Below, piece after piece: positions 49,630 to 58,631 of a DNA stretch of 64,000 nucleotides. The notes below the pieces were generated by a model. That model did not search any database, was not told the origin of the DNA, and saw only the letters and a list, made by a program, of their open reading frames with translations. The translations under genes and the position numbers were made by a program. The stretch is from Glycocaulis alkaliphilus (GTDB lineage: Bacteria > Pseudomonadota > Alphaproteobacteria > Caulobacterales > Maricaulaceae), in assembly GCF_004000605.1 (NCBI RefSeq), contig NZ_CP018911.1, positions 682,001 through 746,000 on the forward strand, written 5' to 3'. Each line of letters begins with the position of its first letter. Position 1 is the stretch's first letter.

Positions 49630-50458
49630 AGCTTTTCTCCGCCACATGGATGAAGAAATCCGGGTCGTGATCATTGTGCGTTTCCTGAAAGTCCCCGTAG
49701 GTGCGCACCCGCTGGAAGCCGATCTCTGTCATCAGACCGCGCACATAATTCTTGCGGAGCGGAAACATATTCAGGTGATAGACCGAGCTGTCGGGGAACT
49801 CGTAGCGGAAGCGCGCCAGGCTATCATCGACATATTCGGGCGCTGCCGAGACCTGGTCCCCGCAATAATAGTATTTGTGCTTGCTGTCGAAACCGACATC
49901 GAGGATCGCGTCGTAATTGCGCTGGTCCATTATAAGAATGCCATCATGCTTCAGTGCCGAGTAAAACTCGGCCAGCGCGCGGCGGCGATCATTCTCGTCA
50001 TGCAGATGGGTGAAGGAATTGCCCAGGCAGATAATGGCGTCATAGCGCCCGTGAATGTCCCGGTTGAGCGCGCGCCAGTCGGCCAGCGCCGTATGCAGGA
50101 CCAGGCCCCGCTGGCGGGCATTCTCGAACGCCTTGGCCAGCATCTCTGCTGACCCGTCTGCGCTGGTGACCTGAAAGCCTGCCTTGAGAAGCTGCACGGA
50201 GTGAAAGCCGGTGCCGGTCGCGACATCGAGAACGGACTTTTTTCCGCGTGCGCGCAGAATGTCGATGAAGAACTGACCCTCGCTCTCGGCGCGGGCATCC
50301 CAGTCGATCAGCTCGTCCCACTTCTCGACGAAGCTTTTGATGTATTCCTCGCGATAATGATCTGATTGCCTGACCTTCAAGGGATCATCGCCGTAGTTCT
50401 GCTTGGTGGCTTCTGGCTCTGCGCCGGTCTGGACGCGCGTTTCCACAGGGCCGGTCAT
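49619..50458 (-). CDS. Glycine/sarcosine N-methyltransferase
   Basis: The 279-residue SAM methyltransferase converts glycine to sarcosine and dimethylglycine. YGDDPLKVRQSDHYREEYI, WDELIDWDARAESEGQFFI, the SAM motif SVLDVATGTGFHSVQLL and CLGNSFTHLHDENDRRRAL are characteristic. AAGGAGG is 7 nt before the ATG at 50458, the strongest ribosome binding site in this part of the window; the longer frame to 50542 lacks one. It is the first gene of the two-gene betaine unit. The promoter must lie in the 210-nt gap to the divergent thiolase. Confidence 0.94.
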   Translation of the reverse strand: MTGPVETRVQTGAEPEATKQNYGDDPLKVRQSDHYREEYIKSFVEKWDELIDWDARAESEGQFFIDILRARGKKSVLDVATGTGFHSVQLLKAGFQVTSADGSAEMLAKAFENARQRGLVLHTALADWRALNRDIHGRYDAIICLGNSFTHLHDENDRRRALAEFYSALKHDGILIMDQRNYDAILDVGFDSKHKYYYCGDQVSAAPEYVDDSLARFRYEFPDSSVYHLNMFPLRKNYVRGLMTEIGFQRVRTYGDFQETHNDHDPDFFIHVAEKSYAR

Positions 50459-50668
50459 GGACTGGCCTCCTTGAAATTGCTTTGCCCCCTCTTCGAAAAG
50501 CATGTCGCGCGGGGGACGGAACGGTGTGAGCGCGGGCACCATAGGTGATCCGGCTACTCAATGTAACCGCTCTCCATGGAAAGCTTTGATCCACGGCGCT
50601 GAGGGTCTAAGACTGGGCGCGAATGCGGGCGATCAAGGCACCGCACACGATTTCGAGGAGACAGAAAC

Positions 50669-51871
50669 ATGCGTGAAGCCGTCATCGTATCCACAGCCCG
50701 CACACCGATTGGCCGTGCCTATCGCGGCGCGTTTAACAATACCCAGGCCCAGGAGCTGGGCGGGCATGTCATCGCCGAGGCGGTGAAGCGTTCCGGCGTT
50801 GATCCGAAGGAAATCGACGATGTGGTGATGGGCGCGGCCATGCAGCAGGGCTCCACCTTCCAGAACACGGCGCGCCAGTGCCTCATCCGCGGCGGGCTGC
50901 CCACGACCGTTTCGGGTCAGACGGTGGACCGTCAGTGCGCTTCCGGCCTGATGGCGATCTCGATGGCGGCCAAGCAGATCATTTCCGACGGCATGACGGT
51001 CACGGTTGGCGGCGGTCTGGAATCCATTTCGCTGGTTCAGAACGAGCACATGAACATTCACCGCGCGTTTGATCCGTGGATCAACGAGCACCGCCCTGAT
51101 CTCTATATGTCCATGCTGGAAACCGCCGAGATCGTGGCCGAGCGCTACAACATCTCGCGCGACGCGCAGGACGAATACGCGCTCCAGTCCCAGCAGCGCA
51201 CCGCCGCCGCGCAGGCCGCTGGCAAGTTCGATGACGAGATCGTGCCGCTCGCTTCCAAAATGGGCGTGATGGACAAGGCCACGGGCCAGATTTCCATCGT
51301 CGACACCAAGCTGGAGAAGGACGAGGGCAATCGCGCCGACACCACGCTGGAAGGGCTGCAGGGCCTGCGCACCGTTCACGCGAACGGCCAGAAGGTGAAG
51401 GAAGGCAAGTTCATCACCGCCGGTAACGCCTCCCAGCTGTCCGATGGCGCATCGGCGAGCGTGCTGATGGAAGCGAAAGAAGCCGAGCGCCGCGGGCTCA
51501 CCCCGCTCGGTGCCTATCGCGGCATCGCGGTGGCCGGTCTTGATCCGGACGAGATGGGCATTGGCCCTGTCTATGCCGTGCCGAAGCTTCTCAAAGCCAA
51601 TGGCCTGAAAATGGACGATATTGGCCTGTGGGAGCTGAACGAGGCGTTCGCCGTGCAGGTGCTCTATTGCCGCGACAAGCTGGGCATCCCCGATGACCGG
51701 CTCAACGTCAATGGCGGGGCCATCTCCATCGGCCACCCCTATGGCATGAGCGGCGCGCGCATGACCGGCCACGCCCTGATCGAGGGCAAGCGCCGCGGGG
51801 CCAAATACGTTGTCGTCACCATGTGCGTCGGCGGCGGTATGGGCGCAGCGGGCCTGTTCGAGGTATACTAG
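50669..51871 (+). CDS. Acetyl-CoA C-acyltransferase (thiolase)
   Basis: The 400-residue thiolase II enzyme cleaves or forms 3-ketoacyl-CoA. The acyl-accepting Cys90 lies in [37 protein letters not shown] (catalytic His) and [10 protein letters not shown] (second Cys) complete the active site. GAGGAG precedes the ATG. With the enoyl-CoA hydratase and dehydrogenase at 46743 and 47672 it forms a plausible beta-oxidation set, although the betaine genes intervene. Confidence 0.94.
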   Translation: MREAVIVSTARTPIGRAYRGAFNNTQAQELGGHVIAEAVKRSGVDPKEIDDVVMGAAMQQGSTFQNTARQCLIRGGLPTTVSGQTVDRQCASGLMAISMAAKQIISDGMTVTVGGGLESISLVQNEHMNIHRAFDPWINEHRPDLYMSMLETAEIVAERYNISRDAQDEYALQSQQRTAAAQAAGKFDDEIVPLASKMGVMDKATGQISIVDTKLEKDEGNRADTTLEGLQGLRTVHANGQKVKEGKFITAGNASQLSDGASASVLMEAKEAERRGLTPLGAYRGIAVAGLDPDEMGIGPVYAVPKLLKANGLKMDDIGLWELNEAFAVQVLYCRDKLGIPDDRLNVNGGAISIGHPYGMSGARMTGHALIEGKRRGAKYVVVTMCVGGGMGAAGLFEVY

Positions 51872-51898
51872 CCTATCGGCAAACACAGGGAGGGGCGC

Positions 51899-52753
51899 AT
51901 GCGGTTCATTTCGGCATTGGCAGGTGCGTTGTGCCTGCTGGCGGGCCTGTCCGCCTGCGCTCCTACCACGTCCGGCGGCTTGCAAAGCGCATTTTCGCCC
52001 ATCCAGCCTGGTCCGGACTTCTCCCCGCGCCAGCCATCACGCCCCGAACTCTCCGGCTATATCGCTGAAGGACCGGGCTTCATGCTCGAGATGCTGTTCG
52101 ACGAAGCCCCCGATGGCGGGGTGGAGATCGATACCATCATTGATACCGGCGCGGCCGCGCTTCTGACGCCCCGCCTGACCATGGCAGAGCCCTGGCTGGC
52201 AGATGGGGCGCAACGCTATGAGGGGCGGCTGGACCGGCATGGCGAGATTACGCTGACGCTGGAAGCAGGCCCGTGTGCCATCAGTGATACCCGCTACGGA
52301 CTGTTTGCCAGCCTGCAGGTCGGCGGACGCGCCTATGAGGGATGTGCGCGCGAAACCGGACCGCATGTACGCTGGACGCACGAGATCGGCGAATTCCTGC
52401 CCGCTATCGAGGCGTGCCGCGCAGACAGCGCAGTATCCGCCCTTGCTCATGTGCGCGGCGCCGGCGAGCGCCGGGTGAGCCTTGCCTACCGCGATGGCGA
52501 CAGCCAGATCGTGCGCTTTGAATATCCCGGCAATGGCCGGTTTGACTGCACCTACGCGCATGAGGCCGTGCGCTGGCGCGCGGTTTCCGACCTCGAACCG
52601 GCCCTGCCCGGTGAACGTGATCCCTATTTCCTGCCGGGCCGGATGCCCGCTGGCAATGAAGGATGCTATCTCTACGAACGTGTCCGCGATGCGCACGGCG
52701 AGACGCTGGGCGCGCTGGCCCATGATGCGTGTGCTGTCACGCCCGTCGGTTGA
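51899..52753 (+). CDS. Hypothetical lipoprotein
   Basis: The 284-residue precursor has a signal peptide and lipobox LSACAPTTS, so it should be lipid-anchored. The mature part has eight or so cysteines, several probably paired, and beta-rich sequence (GAITLTLEAGPC-like segments, here GEITLTLEAGPCAI, and LQVGGRAYEGCARETG). It resembles proteins annotated only as putative lipoproteins in related bacteria, but I cannot name a family. AGGGAGGGG sits before the ATG. A second exported protein follows after 41 nt. Confidence 0.7.
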   Translation: MRFISALAGALCLLAGLSACAPTTSGGLQSAFSPIQPGPDFSPRQPSRPELSGYIAEGPGFMLEMLFDEAPDGGVEIDTIIDTGAAALLTPRLTMAEPWLADGAQRYEGRLDRHGEITLTLEAGPCAISDTRYGLFASLQVGGRAYEGCARETGPHVRWTHEIGEFLPAIEACRADSAVSALAHVRGAGERRVSLAYRDGDSQIVRFEYPGNGRFDCTYAHEAVRWRAVSDLEPALPGERDPYFLPGRMPAGNEGCYLYERVRDAHGETLGALAHDACAVTPVG

Positions 52754-52794
52754 ACGCTCGCGCTGATTGACCGACTCACGCCATTTTACTTTCC

Positions 52795-53631
52795 ATGTTG
52801 ATACTGGCCCTTGCCCTTTTTGCGCTGACACAGGCTGAGCCGGAGCAGGCCGGCCTCACCGATGCGTGGCTTGCCGGCGCTGGCGAGGGCTCTGCAGACC
52901 TCTGGCTGGCTCTTGAGGGGCAGCCTCTGTCCATAAACTCCGCCGCGACAGATGACGGCGCGCTGGAGCTGACGCTGGAGCGTTTTGCCTGCGCAAGCCG
53001 AGAAATCCTTCCCCCTGCCGGACGCCCGGTAAGCCGCCTGAACATGGCAGCCAACGGGCAAGGCGGCTGTGTCATCCGGCTGGAAGGACAGTGGAGCGCA
53101 GCGCAGGCTTTCCTGGGAGAGGGCGGCATTCTGGTGTCGCTTGACGGTGTGGCGTTCAGCCCTGTCCCCCTCAGCCCGGTTGCCGGCGCTGGTGCCGGGG
53201 CGGCCCGAACGGCTCCGGATACGAATGTGGCGGCGCCCGCTAGTGAAGGCACGCCGGAAACGGTGCAAGGCACGGCCAGCACCCCAAATGCGCCCGCCAC
53301 GTCTCCGGCAGTGGCGACGGCGGCGGGCGGCGCGTGTGAGCAGAGCGCGGCGCGGCTGGACGACACTCCCTGGGATCTTGCGGCCATGTCCGGTCACGGT
53401 GATTGTCTGGCCGCCTCCGGCAGATCGGCCGATGCTGAAACGCTCTACGAGCGTGTCCTGGCCTTCGAGCCGGGCCATTACGGTGCCGCGCTGGGGCTGG
53501 CCCGCCTGCGTGCCGCGCAAGGTGATACCGCTGCCGCTGCTGCCTTGTTCCAGACAGCAGCCGATAGTGCCCGCACAGATGGCGAAGCACTGGCCGCACG
53601 CGGCGCCGCACAAAGCCTAGAGCAACGCTAG
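52795..53631 (+). CDS. Hypothetical exported protein with C-terminal TPR-like repeats
   Basis: The 278-residue product has a short N-terminal hydrophobic stretch (LILALALFALTQA) fitting a signal peptide. A beta-rich domain with two cysteines follows, then an Ala/Pro/Thr-rich linker (about residues 125-185). The C-terminal part (RSADAETLYERVLAFEPGHYGAALGLARLRA) is TPR-like. No family recognised. It may be co-transcribed with the lipoprotein gene upstream, and both probably act in the cell envelope. Confidence 0.6.
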   Translation: MLILALALFALTQAEPEQAGLTDAWLAGAGEGSADLWLALEGQPLSINSAATDDGALELTLERFACASREILPPAGRPVSRLNMAANGQGGCVIRLEGQWSAAQAFLGEGGILVSLDGVAFSPVPLSPVAGAGAGAARTAPDTNVAAPASEGTPETVQGTASTPNAPATSPAVATAAGGACEQSAARLDDTPWDLAAMSGHGDCLAASGRSADAETLYERVLAFEPGHYGAALGLARLRAAQGDTAAAAALFQTAADSARTDGEALAARGAAQSLEQR

Positions 53632-53774
53632 CCTCCGGCAGCGCCGGTTTTGTTTTGCCGGTTAAACTGACGGAAACCCATTCCTGCTAGAACACGTCTT
53701 GCCGGGCATAGACTTGGCTGGGTGTTCATCAAAGGCCGCATCCAAGCGGTTCTCTAAAGGGTTGGGGTGAAATC

Positions 53775-54107
53775 ATGAAAATCGTGAAATCTGTCTGCAT
53801 GGCTGCTGTACTGGCGTCGGGTCTGTTTGTTGCTCCCGCACTGGCAATGAACGAGCGTGAGACCGTCACTGTGGTGGCTCCCGAGTATCCGCGCGGTGCC
53901 GAGCGCCGTAATCTCGAAGGTGCAGTTTCTGTTCGCTACAACGTGACGCCGGAAGGCCAGGTCGCTGATGTGGAAATCGTCGAGGCGACACCGGCTGGCG
54001 TTTTCGACCGCGCCGTGCTGCGCGCGCTCGAGCAATGGCAGTACGCGCCCGCTGACGAGACGACCGAAGGCGTGGAACAGGTCTTTAACTTTGCGTTTGC
54101 AGGCTAG
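53775..54107 (+). CDS. Secreted stand-alone TonB C-terminal domain protein
   Basis: The 110-residue protein has a signal peptide (VCMAAVLASGLFVAPALA) with cleavage before MNERE. A TonB-like C-terminal fold follows: YPRGAERRNLEGAVSVRYNVTPEGQVADVEIVEATP in pieces, and FDRAVLRALEQWQYAPA. It has no transmembrane anchor or proline-rich spacer, so it is unlikely to be a classic TonB energy transducer. Such single domains occur in alphaproteobacterial periplasmic proteins of unclear role. A terminator follows. Confidence 0.82.
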   Translation: MKIVKSVCMAAVLASGLFVAPALAMNERETVTVVAPEYPRGAERRNLEGAVSVRYNVTPEGQVADVEIVEATPAGVFDRAVLRALEQWQYAPADETTEGVEQVFNFAFAG

Positions 54108-54120
54108 CGCCTAAGACTGA

Positions 54121-54159
54121 AAAGGCGGCGTCAGGGGTGATTCCCGGCCGCCTTTATTC
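54121..54159 (+). terminator. Intrinsic terminator after the TonB-domain gene
   Basis: AAAGGCGGC at 54121-54129 pairs with GCCGCCTTT at 54147-54155 and is followed by ATT. The loop may fold further through GGG/CCC. The T tract is short, so strength is moderate. Confidence 0.7.
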
Positions 54160-54192
54160 GCGCCTGCGGCGTTAACCTTAACGGGGGCTAAA

Positions 54193-56229
54193 ATGAAGCT
54201 CAACCTTCACTCGGTGCAGACACGGCTGAACGGCGCTTTTGCCCTTGTAGCACTGGTGGGGGTGGCGGCAGCTCTGGCTGGTGTCATTGCCCTGCAGAGC
54301 ACGCGCGGCGCATTGGGTGAAGTGGTAGACGAAGCGGCGCCCATGGCGGCGGCAGCCGGTTCGCTGGAGGCAGCCAGCAGTGCGATAACCGGCGAGCTGG
54401 CCGCGTTCGCGCGCTCGGTTGATACCGTCGATATGGCCGCATCCGAGGCGCGCCTTCGCACCCTTACCCGGCAGGCAGGCGATGCTGTCACCAGGCTGTC
54501 CCAGGCGGGGCTGGACAATGCCCGCACGGCCAGCCTTACCGAACTGCTTGATGATCTTGCGGCCGGCGTTGAAGCGGCGAACGCGCCGACGGCCGCCAAT
54601 CTTGATGCGCGCAATGCACGCCTCGACGCGATTGCCGCGGCCATCAGCGAGCGCGCCCAGGCTGTCTCGGCTCTGGAAGAGGCGCTTGAGAGCGCCGGTC
54701 AGGCCGAGCTTGAGACATTCTTGCGCCTCATCATCGATCTGAACCTGATACTGACCCAGTATGCCGAGCTGGATGGCGCCCTGTCAGCCGATGAAGTGGC
54801 CGACGTGGAGGCGCGCTACGAGCTCGCCATGGACGAGCTTCTCGTCAATCTCGCCATTCTGGGTGATGCGGCAACGCCCCAGATCACGCAGACCAGCGAG
54901 GCACTGATTTCGCGCGGCGAAGGCCCGCAAGGGGTATTCGCGCTGCGCCGGACCGAAATCGCGTCCGAGACCGCGGCGGCTGACGCAGTGGAAGATGCGC
55001 GCGTCGCACACGCGATGCTGGCCGTCGATATTGAACAGGTTGTCGCCGATGCCAACGCACTGGCCGAATCTGCCCGTTCCAACGGTTATAATGCCGTGTT
55101 GTCGGGCCAGATCCTGCTCATCGTCATGGCCATCGGGGCGGTTGTCATCGCTGGTGTCATCGGCTGGATCTACGTGAATGGCAATCTGCTGCGCCGGCTG
55201 ACGCGTATTTCGCGCACAACGACCGCGCTCGCCTCAGGCGATACCGGACAGGCGCTTGATGATGAGGGCCAGGACGAGATTGCCGACATGGCGCGTGCCG
55301 TTGCCGTCCTGCGCGAGAACGAGATCGAGCGCTTGCGTCTGGCCAGCCAGAGCGAGGCCGAGCGCGCGGCGAGGGAACAGCGCACGAAGGCGATCGAGGC
55401 TCTGGTGCAGGAGTTTGAATCCACCTCCGGGCGGGCTCTTGAGGCTGTATCGCAGGCCGCCGGAGAGATGGAAATGGCGGCGAACGCGCTGACCGAAAGC
55501 TCGCACAGCGCGGCCGGTCAGACCGCCGAGGTCAACGAAGCCGGTGTGCTGGCCGCCCAGAATGTCGACACGGTTGCCGCGGCAGCCGAGGAAATGACCT
55601 CCTCGATTGCCGAGATCGCCCAGCAGATTTCACGTTCCTCCTCCATTGCGCGCAGCGCGGCGGACGAGGTGTCCGGTGCCAGCGCGGATGTAACCGCGCT
55701 CAGCGAGGCCGCAGGCCGGATCGATGGCGTCGTGCGCCTCATCAATGAAATTGCCGAGAAGACCAATCTGCTGGCCCTCAACGCCACGATTGAGGCGGCG
55801 CGCGCAGGGGAGGCCGGCAAGGGCTTTGCGGTGGTGGCGTCCGAAGTGAAGACGCTCGCCGAGCAGACCGCGCGGGCAACCGGCTCCATCTCCGAACAGG
55901 TCAATGGCATTCAGAGTGCTACCGGCAAGGCCGTCAGCGCCATCACCGCCATCGGCACGGTCATCCGCGAGATGAACGAGATCTCCACCGCGATTGCGGC
56001 GGCCATGGAAGAACAGCGGGCCGCAGCCGAGGAGATCACCCGCTCCGCGCAGGAAGCGGCCGGCGGCGCGCGCCGGGTCTCTCAGGCCATTCAGGGTGTT
56101 GACGCCGCAGCCTCTGAAACCGGCCAGTGCGCCGCGCAAGTCAACGAAGCTTCCCACGGTCTCACGCAGGAGGCAGGCACGCTGCGCACCGCGGTCGCCC
56201 GCTTCCTGGAAGGCGTTCGCGCGGCGTGA
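54193..56229 (+). CDS. Methyl-accepting chemotaxis protein
   Basis: The 678-residue chemoreceptor has a first transmembrane helix at about residues 14-36 and an Ala/Glu-rich helical periplasmic sensor (about 37-300). A second helix ([22 protein letters not shown], about 308-330) leads to a HAMP domain and the signalling domain. The conserved hairpin tip [33 protein letters not shown] lies near 515-550. No C-terminal CheR-binding pentapeptide is present. The ligand is unknown. Two TTAAC half sites lie just upstream at about 54172-54181 but not at CtrA spacing. Confidence 0.93.
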   Translation: MKLNLHSVQTRLNGAFALVALVGVAAALAGVIALQSTRGALGEVVDEAAPMAAAAGSLEAASSAITGELAAFARSVDTVDMAASEARLRTLTRQAGDAVTRLSQAGLDNARTASLTELLDDLAAGVEAANAPTAANLDARNARLDAIAAAISERAQAVSALEEALESAGQAELETFLRLIIDLNLILTQYAELDGALSADEVADVEARYELAMDELLVNLAILGDAATPQITQTSEALISRGEGPQGVFALRRTEIASETAAADAVEDARVAHAMLAVDIEQVVADANALAESARSNGYNAVLSGQILLIVMAIGAVVIAGVIGWIYVNGNLLRRLTRISRTTTALASGDTGQALDDEGQDEIADMARAVAVLRENEIERLRLASQSEAERAAREQRTKAIEALVQEFESTSGRALEAVSQAAGEMEMAANALTESSHSAAGQTAEVNEAGVLAAQNVDTVAAAAEEMTSSIAEIAQQISRSSSIARSAADEVSGASADVTALSEAAGRIDGVVRLINEIAEKTNLLALNATIEAARAGEAGKGFAVVASEVKTLAEQTARATGSISEQVNGIQSATGKAVSAITAIGTVIREMNEISTAIAAAMEEQRAAAEEITRSAQEAAGGARRVSQAIQGVDAAASETGQCAAQVNEASHGLTQEAGTLRTAVARFLEGVRAA

Positions 56230-56264
56230 TCTGAAGGGCGCTGAAAGCAGGTGAGTGCGCGCGC

Positions 56265-56293
56265 TTGCCTCTGCCCCGGCCTTTGCGTATATC
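56265..56293 (+). promoter_or_regulatory. Probable promoter of the tRNA gene
   Basis: TTGCCT at 56265-56270 and TATATC at 56288-56293 are spaced by 17 nt. Transcription would start near 56300, about 45 nt ahead of the tRNA. Confidence 0.5.
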
Positions 56294-56302
56294 CGCTGCC
56301 TC

Positions 56303-56327
56303 TGCCGTGAACCGCCGGTTCACGGCA
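56303..56327. repeat. Perfect 12-bp inverted repeat in the tRNA leader
   Basis: TGCCGTGAACCG at 56303-56314 and CGGTTCACGGCA at 56316-56327 are exact reverse complements around one base. No T tract follows. It may be the end signal of the chemoreceptor transcript, a leader hairpin of the tRNA precursor, or a protein site. Confidence 0.75.
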
Positions 56328-56344
56328 ACGGGTAGCCCCCTTGT

Positions 56345-56421
56345 GGCGGGATAGCTCAGCTGGTTAGAGCGCAGGACTCATAATCCTGAGGTCGAGAGTT
56401 CAAGTCTCTCTCCCGCTACCA
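56345..56421 (+). tRNA. tRNA with CAT anticodon, probably elongator tRNA-Met
   Basis: The 77-nt cloverleaf is complete: acceptor GGCGGGA/TCCCGCT, D-arm AGCTCAGCTGGTTAGAGC, anticodon stem CAGGA/TCCTG with loop CTCATAA (anticodon 56379-56381), and T-arm GAGAG-TTCAAGT-CTCTC. The CCA end is encoded. The acceptor is not that of an initiator tRNA. A lysidine-modified tRNA-Ile with CAT cannot be excluded by sequence alone. Its 3' end is the integration site of the island. Confidence 0.93.
56404..56421 (+). other. attL core (tRNA 3' end)
   Basis: GTCTCTCTCCCGCTACCA forms the T-arm 3' strand, acceptor strand and CCA of the tRNA. The same 18 bases occur at 62194-62211. Insertion therefore kept the tRNA gene intact. 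Confidence 0.92.
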
Positions 56422-56477
56422 CTTTTCCCTAAGTCATTATATCTCTGAACTTATTCAGCTTTCCAGCCTTGAGGTGT

Positions 56478-56497
56478 CCCACAAACTGCCCCACAAG
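56478..56497 (+). repeat. Left inner repeat, probable integrase arm site
   Basis: CCCACAAACTGCCCCACAAG holds two CCCACAA units 12 bp apart. It recurs in the same orientation with one mismatch at 62093-62112, near the other island end. Such paired sites inside att ends are typical of arm-type binding sites of tyrosine integrases. Confidence 0.7.
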
Positions 56498-56511
56498 GGC
56501 TTGGAGTGAGG

Positions 56512-57879
56512 ATGCCAAGGTATCGCATTATGAACCACCACATGAGGCGGCGGGGGAAGGTCTGGCAGCTCCGTAAACGGGTACCTCTCGACGTGCGCGA
56601 GGAGGTAGGCCGGGAGTGGCTTGAGGAGAGCCTCAGGACCGCCGATGTCCGCTTGGCAAGGCAGCGCCGAGATGCCCGCTTGCGGGAGCTGGAGCGGGAG
56701 TGGGATTTGATCCGCCGCGTCGGCAATCCAAGCGGCATTGAGAGCCTCTTGGCCGATGCAGAGATGGAGCGTCGCGCCGTTGAGCGCGGGATGGTGACGC
56801 CAGCGGTTCCCACTCTCGCTAGTCGCCTCGAAGACCAGCTTGATGACGCGGCAGGGGCGTGGGGACGCCGTGAGGGGCTGATAGACACGCACGGCAACGG
56901 GATGGCATTCGATGAGCTACGGGACCGCTTCGTTGAGGAGACCAAGGAAGGCGAGCGGCTCGGGACGCAGCTTGAGGCCCTGAGGGGCAACCTCCCGATA
57001 GCCGTCGCTGGCGAACGATGGCTTGCCAAGGCGCGCCTTACGGATGGCACCAAGCGAGAGTATCGCCGGTTCTTCTCCACAGCGCAGGCCAAGCTGCCCC
57101 TGCCTCAACAGGTCACACGGACGGACGCCCGGCTATTCATTCAATGGCTCGCAGAGGAAGGCGGAGAGGACGGGTCCGGGTTCTCCCGCAAGACAGTGAA
57201 CAACCACCGCTCTGCCCTGTCCGCCCTTTGGAGCTACCTCGACTTGGACACTGCGATCTGGAGCGGCATCCGTTTCGAGCCTACCAAGGACGCGCTGAAG
57301 CGGGACGTGTGGACCCTAGAGGAGATCGTGCGCCTTCTCGACGCGGCCAAGGCACTTCCGGGGGAAGCTGGCGAGAAGCTCCCGCGCGTTATCCGTATCG
57401 CCCTTCATACTGGCGAGCGTGCCAAGGAGATTGCGGGGATGCGGTATGACGCTGAGAACGATTGGCTGGTGATCTCCCGCGACGCCACAAAGACGGACGC
57501 CGGGGAGCGCGCGATACCCTGCCCGGACGCTTTGCGGGAAGACGTGAAGGCGTGGGTGGCAGACCCGTGGTCTACGCAGAGCGTGTCGAACAGGTTCTCC
57601 GAGCTGAAACAGGGACTGGGGTTCAAGGGACGCGAGAAGGTCCTGCATAGCTTCCGGCACACGCTCCTCTCCCGCCTTCACGAACTTGGCGTGCAAGAGG
57701 CTACAGCGGCCAAGATCGCGGGCCATAAGCATACGGGTATGACCTACGGGCGCTATGGGGGGAAGGTGGCGGTCGAAAGCCTACGGGACACCTTGAACTC
57801 GCTGGCGTGGGATGAGCGCCTAGAGCTAGCGCGCAAGGGCATGGCCACCGGAAAGGGCAGCGTCCACAAGACCGCCTAG
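56512..57879 (+). CDS. Tyrosine site-specific integrase
   Basis: The 455-residue phage-type integrase should catalyse insertion into the neighbouring tRNA. The C-terminal catalytic domain has Arg303 in HTGERAKEIAGM, a Lys in the DATKTDAGERAIP beta-hairpin, HSFRH (His379, Arg382), GHKHTG and the probable nucleophile Tyr415 in TYGRYGGK. The N-terminal half holds a DUF6538-like start (MPRYRIMNHHMRRRGKVWQLRKRVP) and a SAM-like core-binding domain. ATG 56512 has GGAG 5 nt before it. It points away from the tRNA and starts 90 nt from it. Confidence 0.94.
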   Translation: MPRYRIMNHHMRRRGKVWQLRKRVPLDVREEVGREWLEESLRTADVRLARQRRDARLRELEREWDLIRRVGNPSGIESLLADAEMERRAVERGMVTPAVPTLASRLEDQLDDAAGAWGRREGLIDTHGNGMAFDELRDRFVEETKEGERLGTQLEALRGNLPIAVAGERWLAKARLTDGTKREYRRFFSTAQAKLPLPQQVTRTDARLFIQWLAEEGGEDGSGFSRKTVNNHRSALSALWSYLDLDTAIWSGIRFEPTKDALKRDVWTLEEIVRLLDAAKALPGEAGEKLPRVIRIALHTGERAKEIAGMRYDAENDWLVISRDATKTDAGERAIPCPDALREDVKAWVADPWSTQSVSNRFSELKQGLGFKGREKVLHSFRHTLLSRLHELGVQEATAAKIAGHKHTGMTYGRYGGKVAVESLRDTLNSLAWDERLELARKGMATGKGSVHKTA

Positions 57880-58399
57880 AAGCCCCGCACAGCGCCTCCA
57901 GCGCCTCTCCCTAAGCCACCGCCACCGCGACCGTCCCAACGCCCTCCTGAGGCCGCCTGACGGCCCTCCCGTGCATGCCCGCGATGCGGGGGCTATGTGG
58001 GTCCACAGGGGGCGCTGAGGGGCGGGGGTTTTGCCTCTGCCGTCACCCCGTGTCACGCGAGGCCCTGAGACGTCCACACAGCGGCGCGAACCGGCGCTAG
58101 GGGGTGCGAGTGCCAGCGCTTCTCAAGGCGCTCCTAGGGCATCTGAGGGAACGCTGCGGCGATGCTGTACCACGACAGAGAGGACCGGGTTGGGAGCGTC
58201 CCCTCCGTCATCGGTTAGGGCGGCACAGAGATGCCGCAGGGAAGCCTAGGCGCATACCTGGACCTTGTGGAAGGGACGCCGAGGGGGCTTCACAGGACGT
58301 CGATAGGACGCCTTGGTAAGTCCCTGAGACTACACGGCAATCCAAAAGCGACACTTAGTGGAAAGGTCCCTCCCTAAGATACCTCCCTAAGAAGGTCAT

Positions 58400-58422
58400 T
58401 AAGACGTCTCTAGGACGTCTTA
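58400..58422. repeat. Inverted repeat around GACGTC
   Basis: TAAGACGTC at 58400-58408 and GACGTCTTA at 58414-58422 are exact complements around TCTAG. Each arm contains GACGTC, itself a palindrome. More GACGTC copies lie near 58293 and 58567. Confidence 0.8.
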
Positions 58423-58476
58423 GAGACAGCCTAGGTATGCGCCTAGGTTTCCCTCAGAGGTCTCTCAGAGGCACTA

Positions 58477-58498
58477 CCGATGAAGGAGGCGATAGCCT
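58477..58498 (+). repeat. 22-bp direct repeat, first copy (MKEAIA unit)
   Basis: This copy runs CCGATGAAGGAGGCGATAGC followed by CT, and is repeated exactly at 58610-58631. Read from its ATG it encodes MKEAIA in both places, here as a 23-codon frame ending at TAG near 58550. The element also contains AAGGAGG. Whether it is a start region of tiny peptides or a DNA repeat cannot be decided. Confidence 0.7.
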
Positions 58499-58609
58499 AC
58501 TACCCTTTTCTCCACCCCCTACGCAGGCTCTGCGCAGACCACAGGACCTAGGCTGAGACTGCCTTGGGACGTCCTGTGGATACGCAGCGACAGCCGCTAG
58601 GAGGCCCTG

Positions 58610-58631
58610 CCGATGAAGGAGGCGATAGCCT
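58610..58631 (+). repeat. 22-bp direct repeat, second copy (MKEAIA unit)
   Basis: Exact copy of 58477-58498, offset by 133 bp. The frame from its ATG is MKEAIASPL then stop. The bases just upstream (AGGAGGCCCTG versus AGAGGCACTA) are also related, so the duplicated segment is somewhat longer but decayed. Confidence 0.7.

Noticed and set aside
50633-51985. 450-codon minus-strand frame opposite the thiolase
   Set aside because: It mirrors the thiolase codons and shows no similarity or ribosome binding site.
54170-54183. CtrA box before the chemoreceptor
   Set aside because: Two TTAAC units are present but only about 2 nt apart, not the 7-nt spacing required.
58104-58319. Short plus-strand frame after the integrase (VPALLKALLGHLRERCGD start)
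   Set aside because: A weak GTG start, an Arg/Gly/Pro-rich remainder and no family match. It may be real but cannot be supported.
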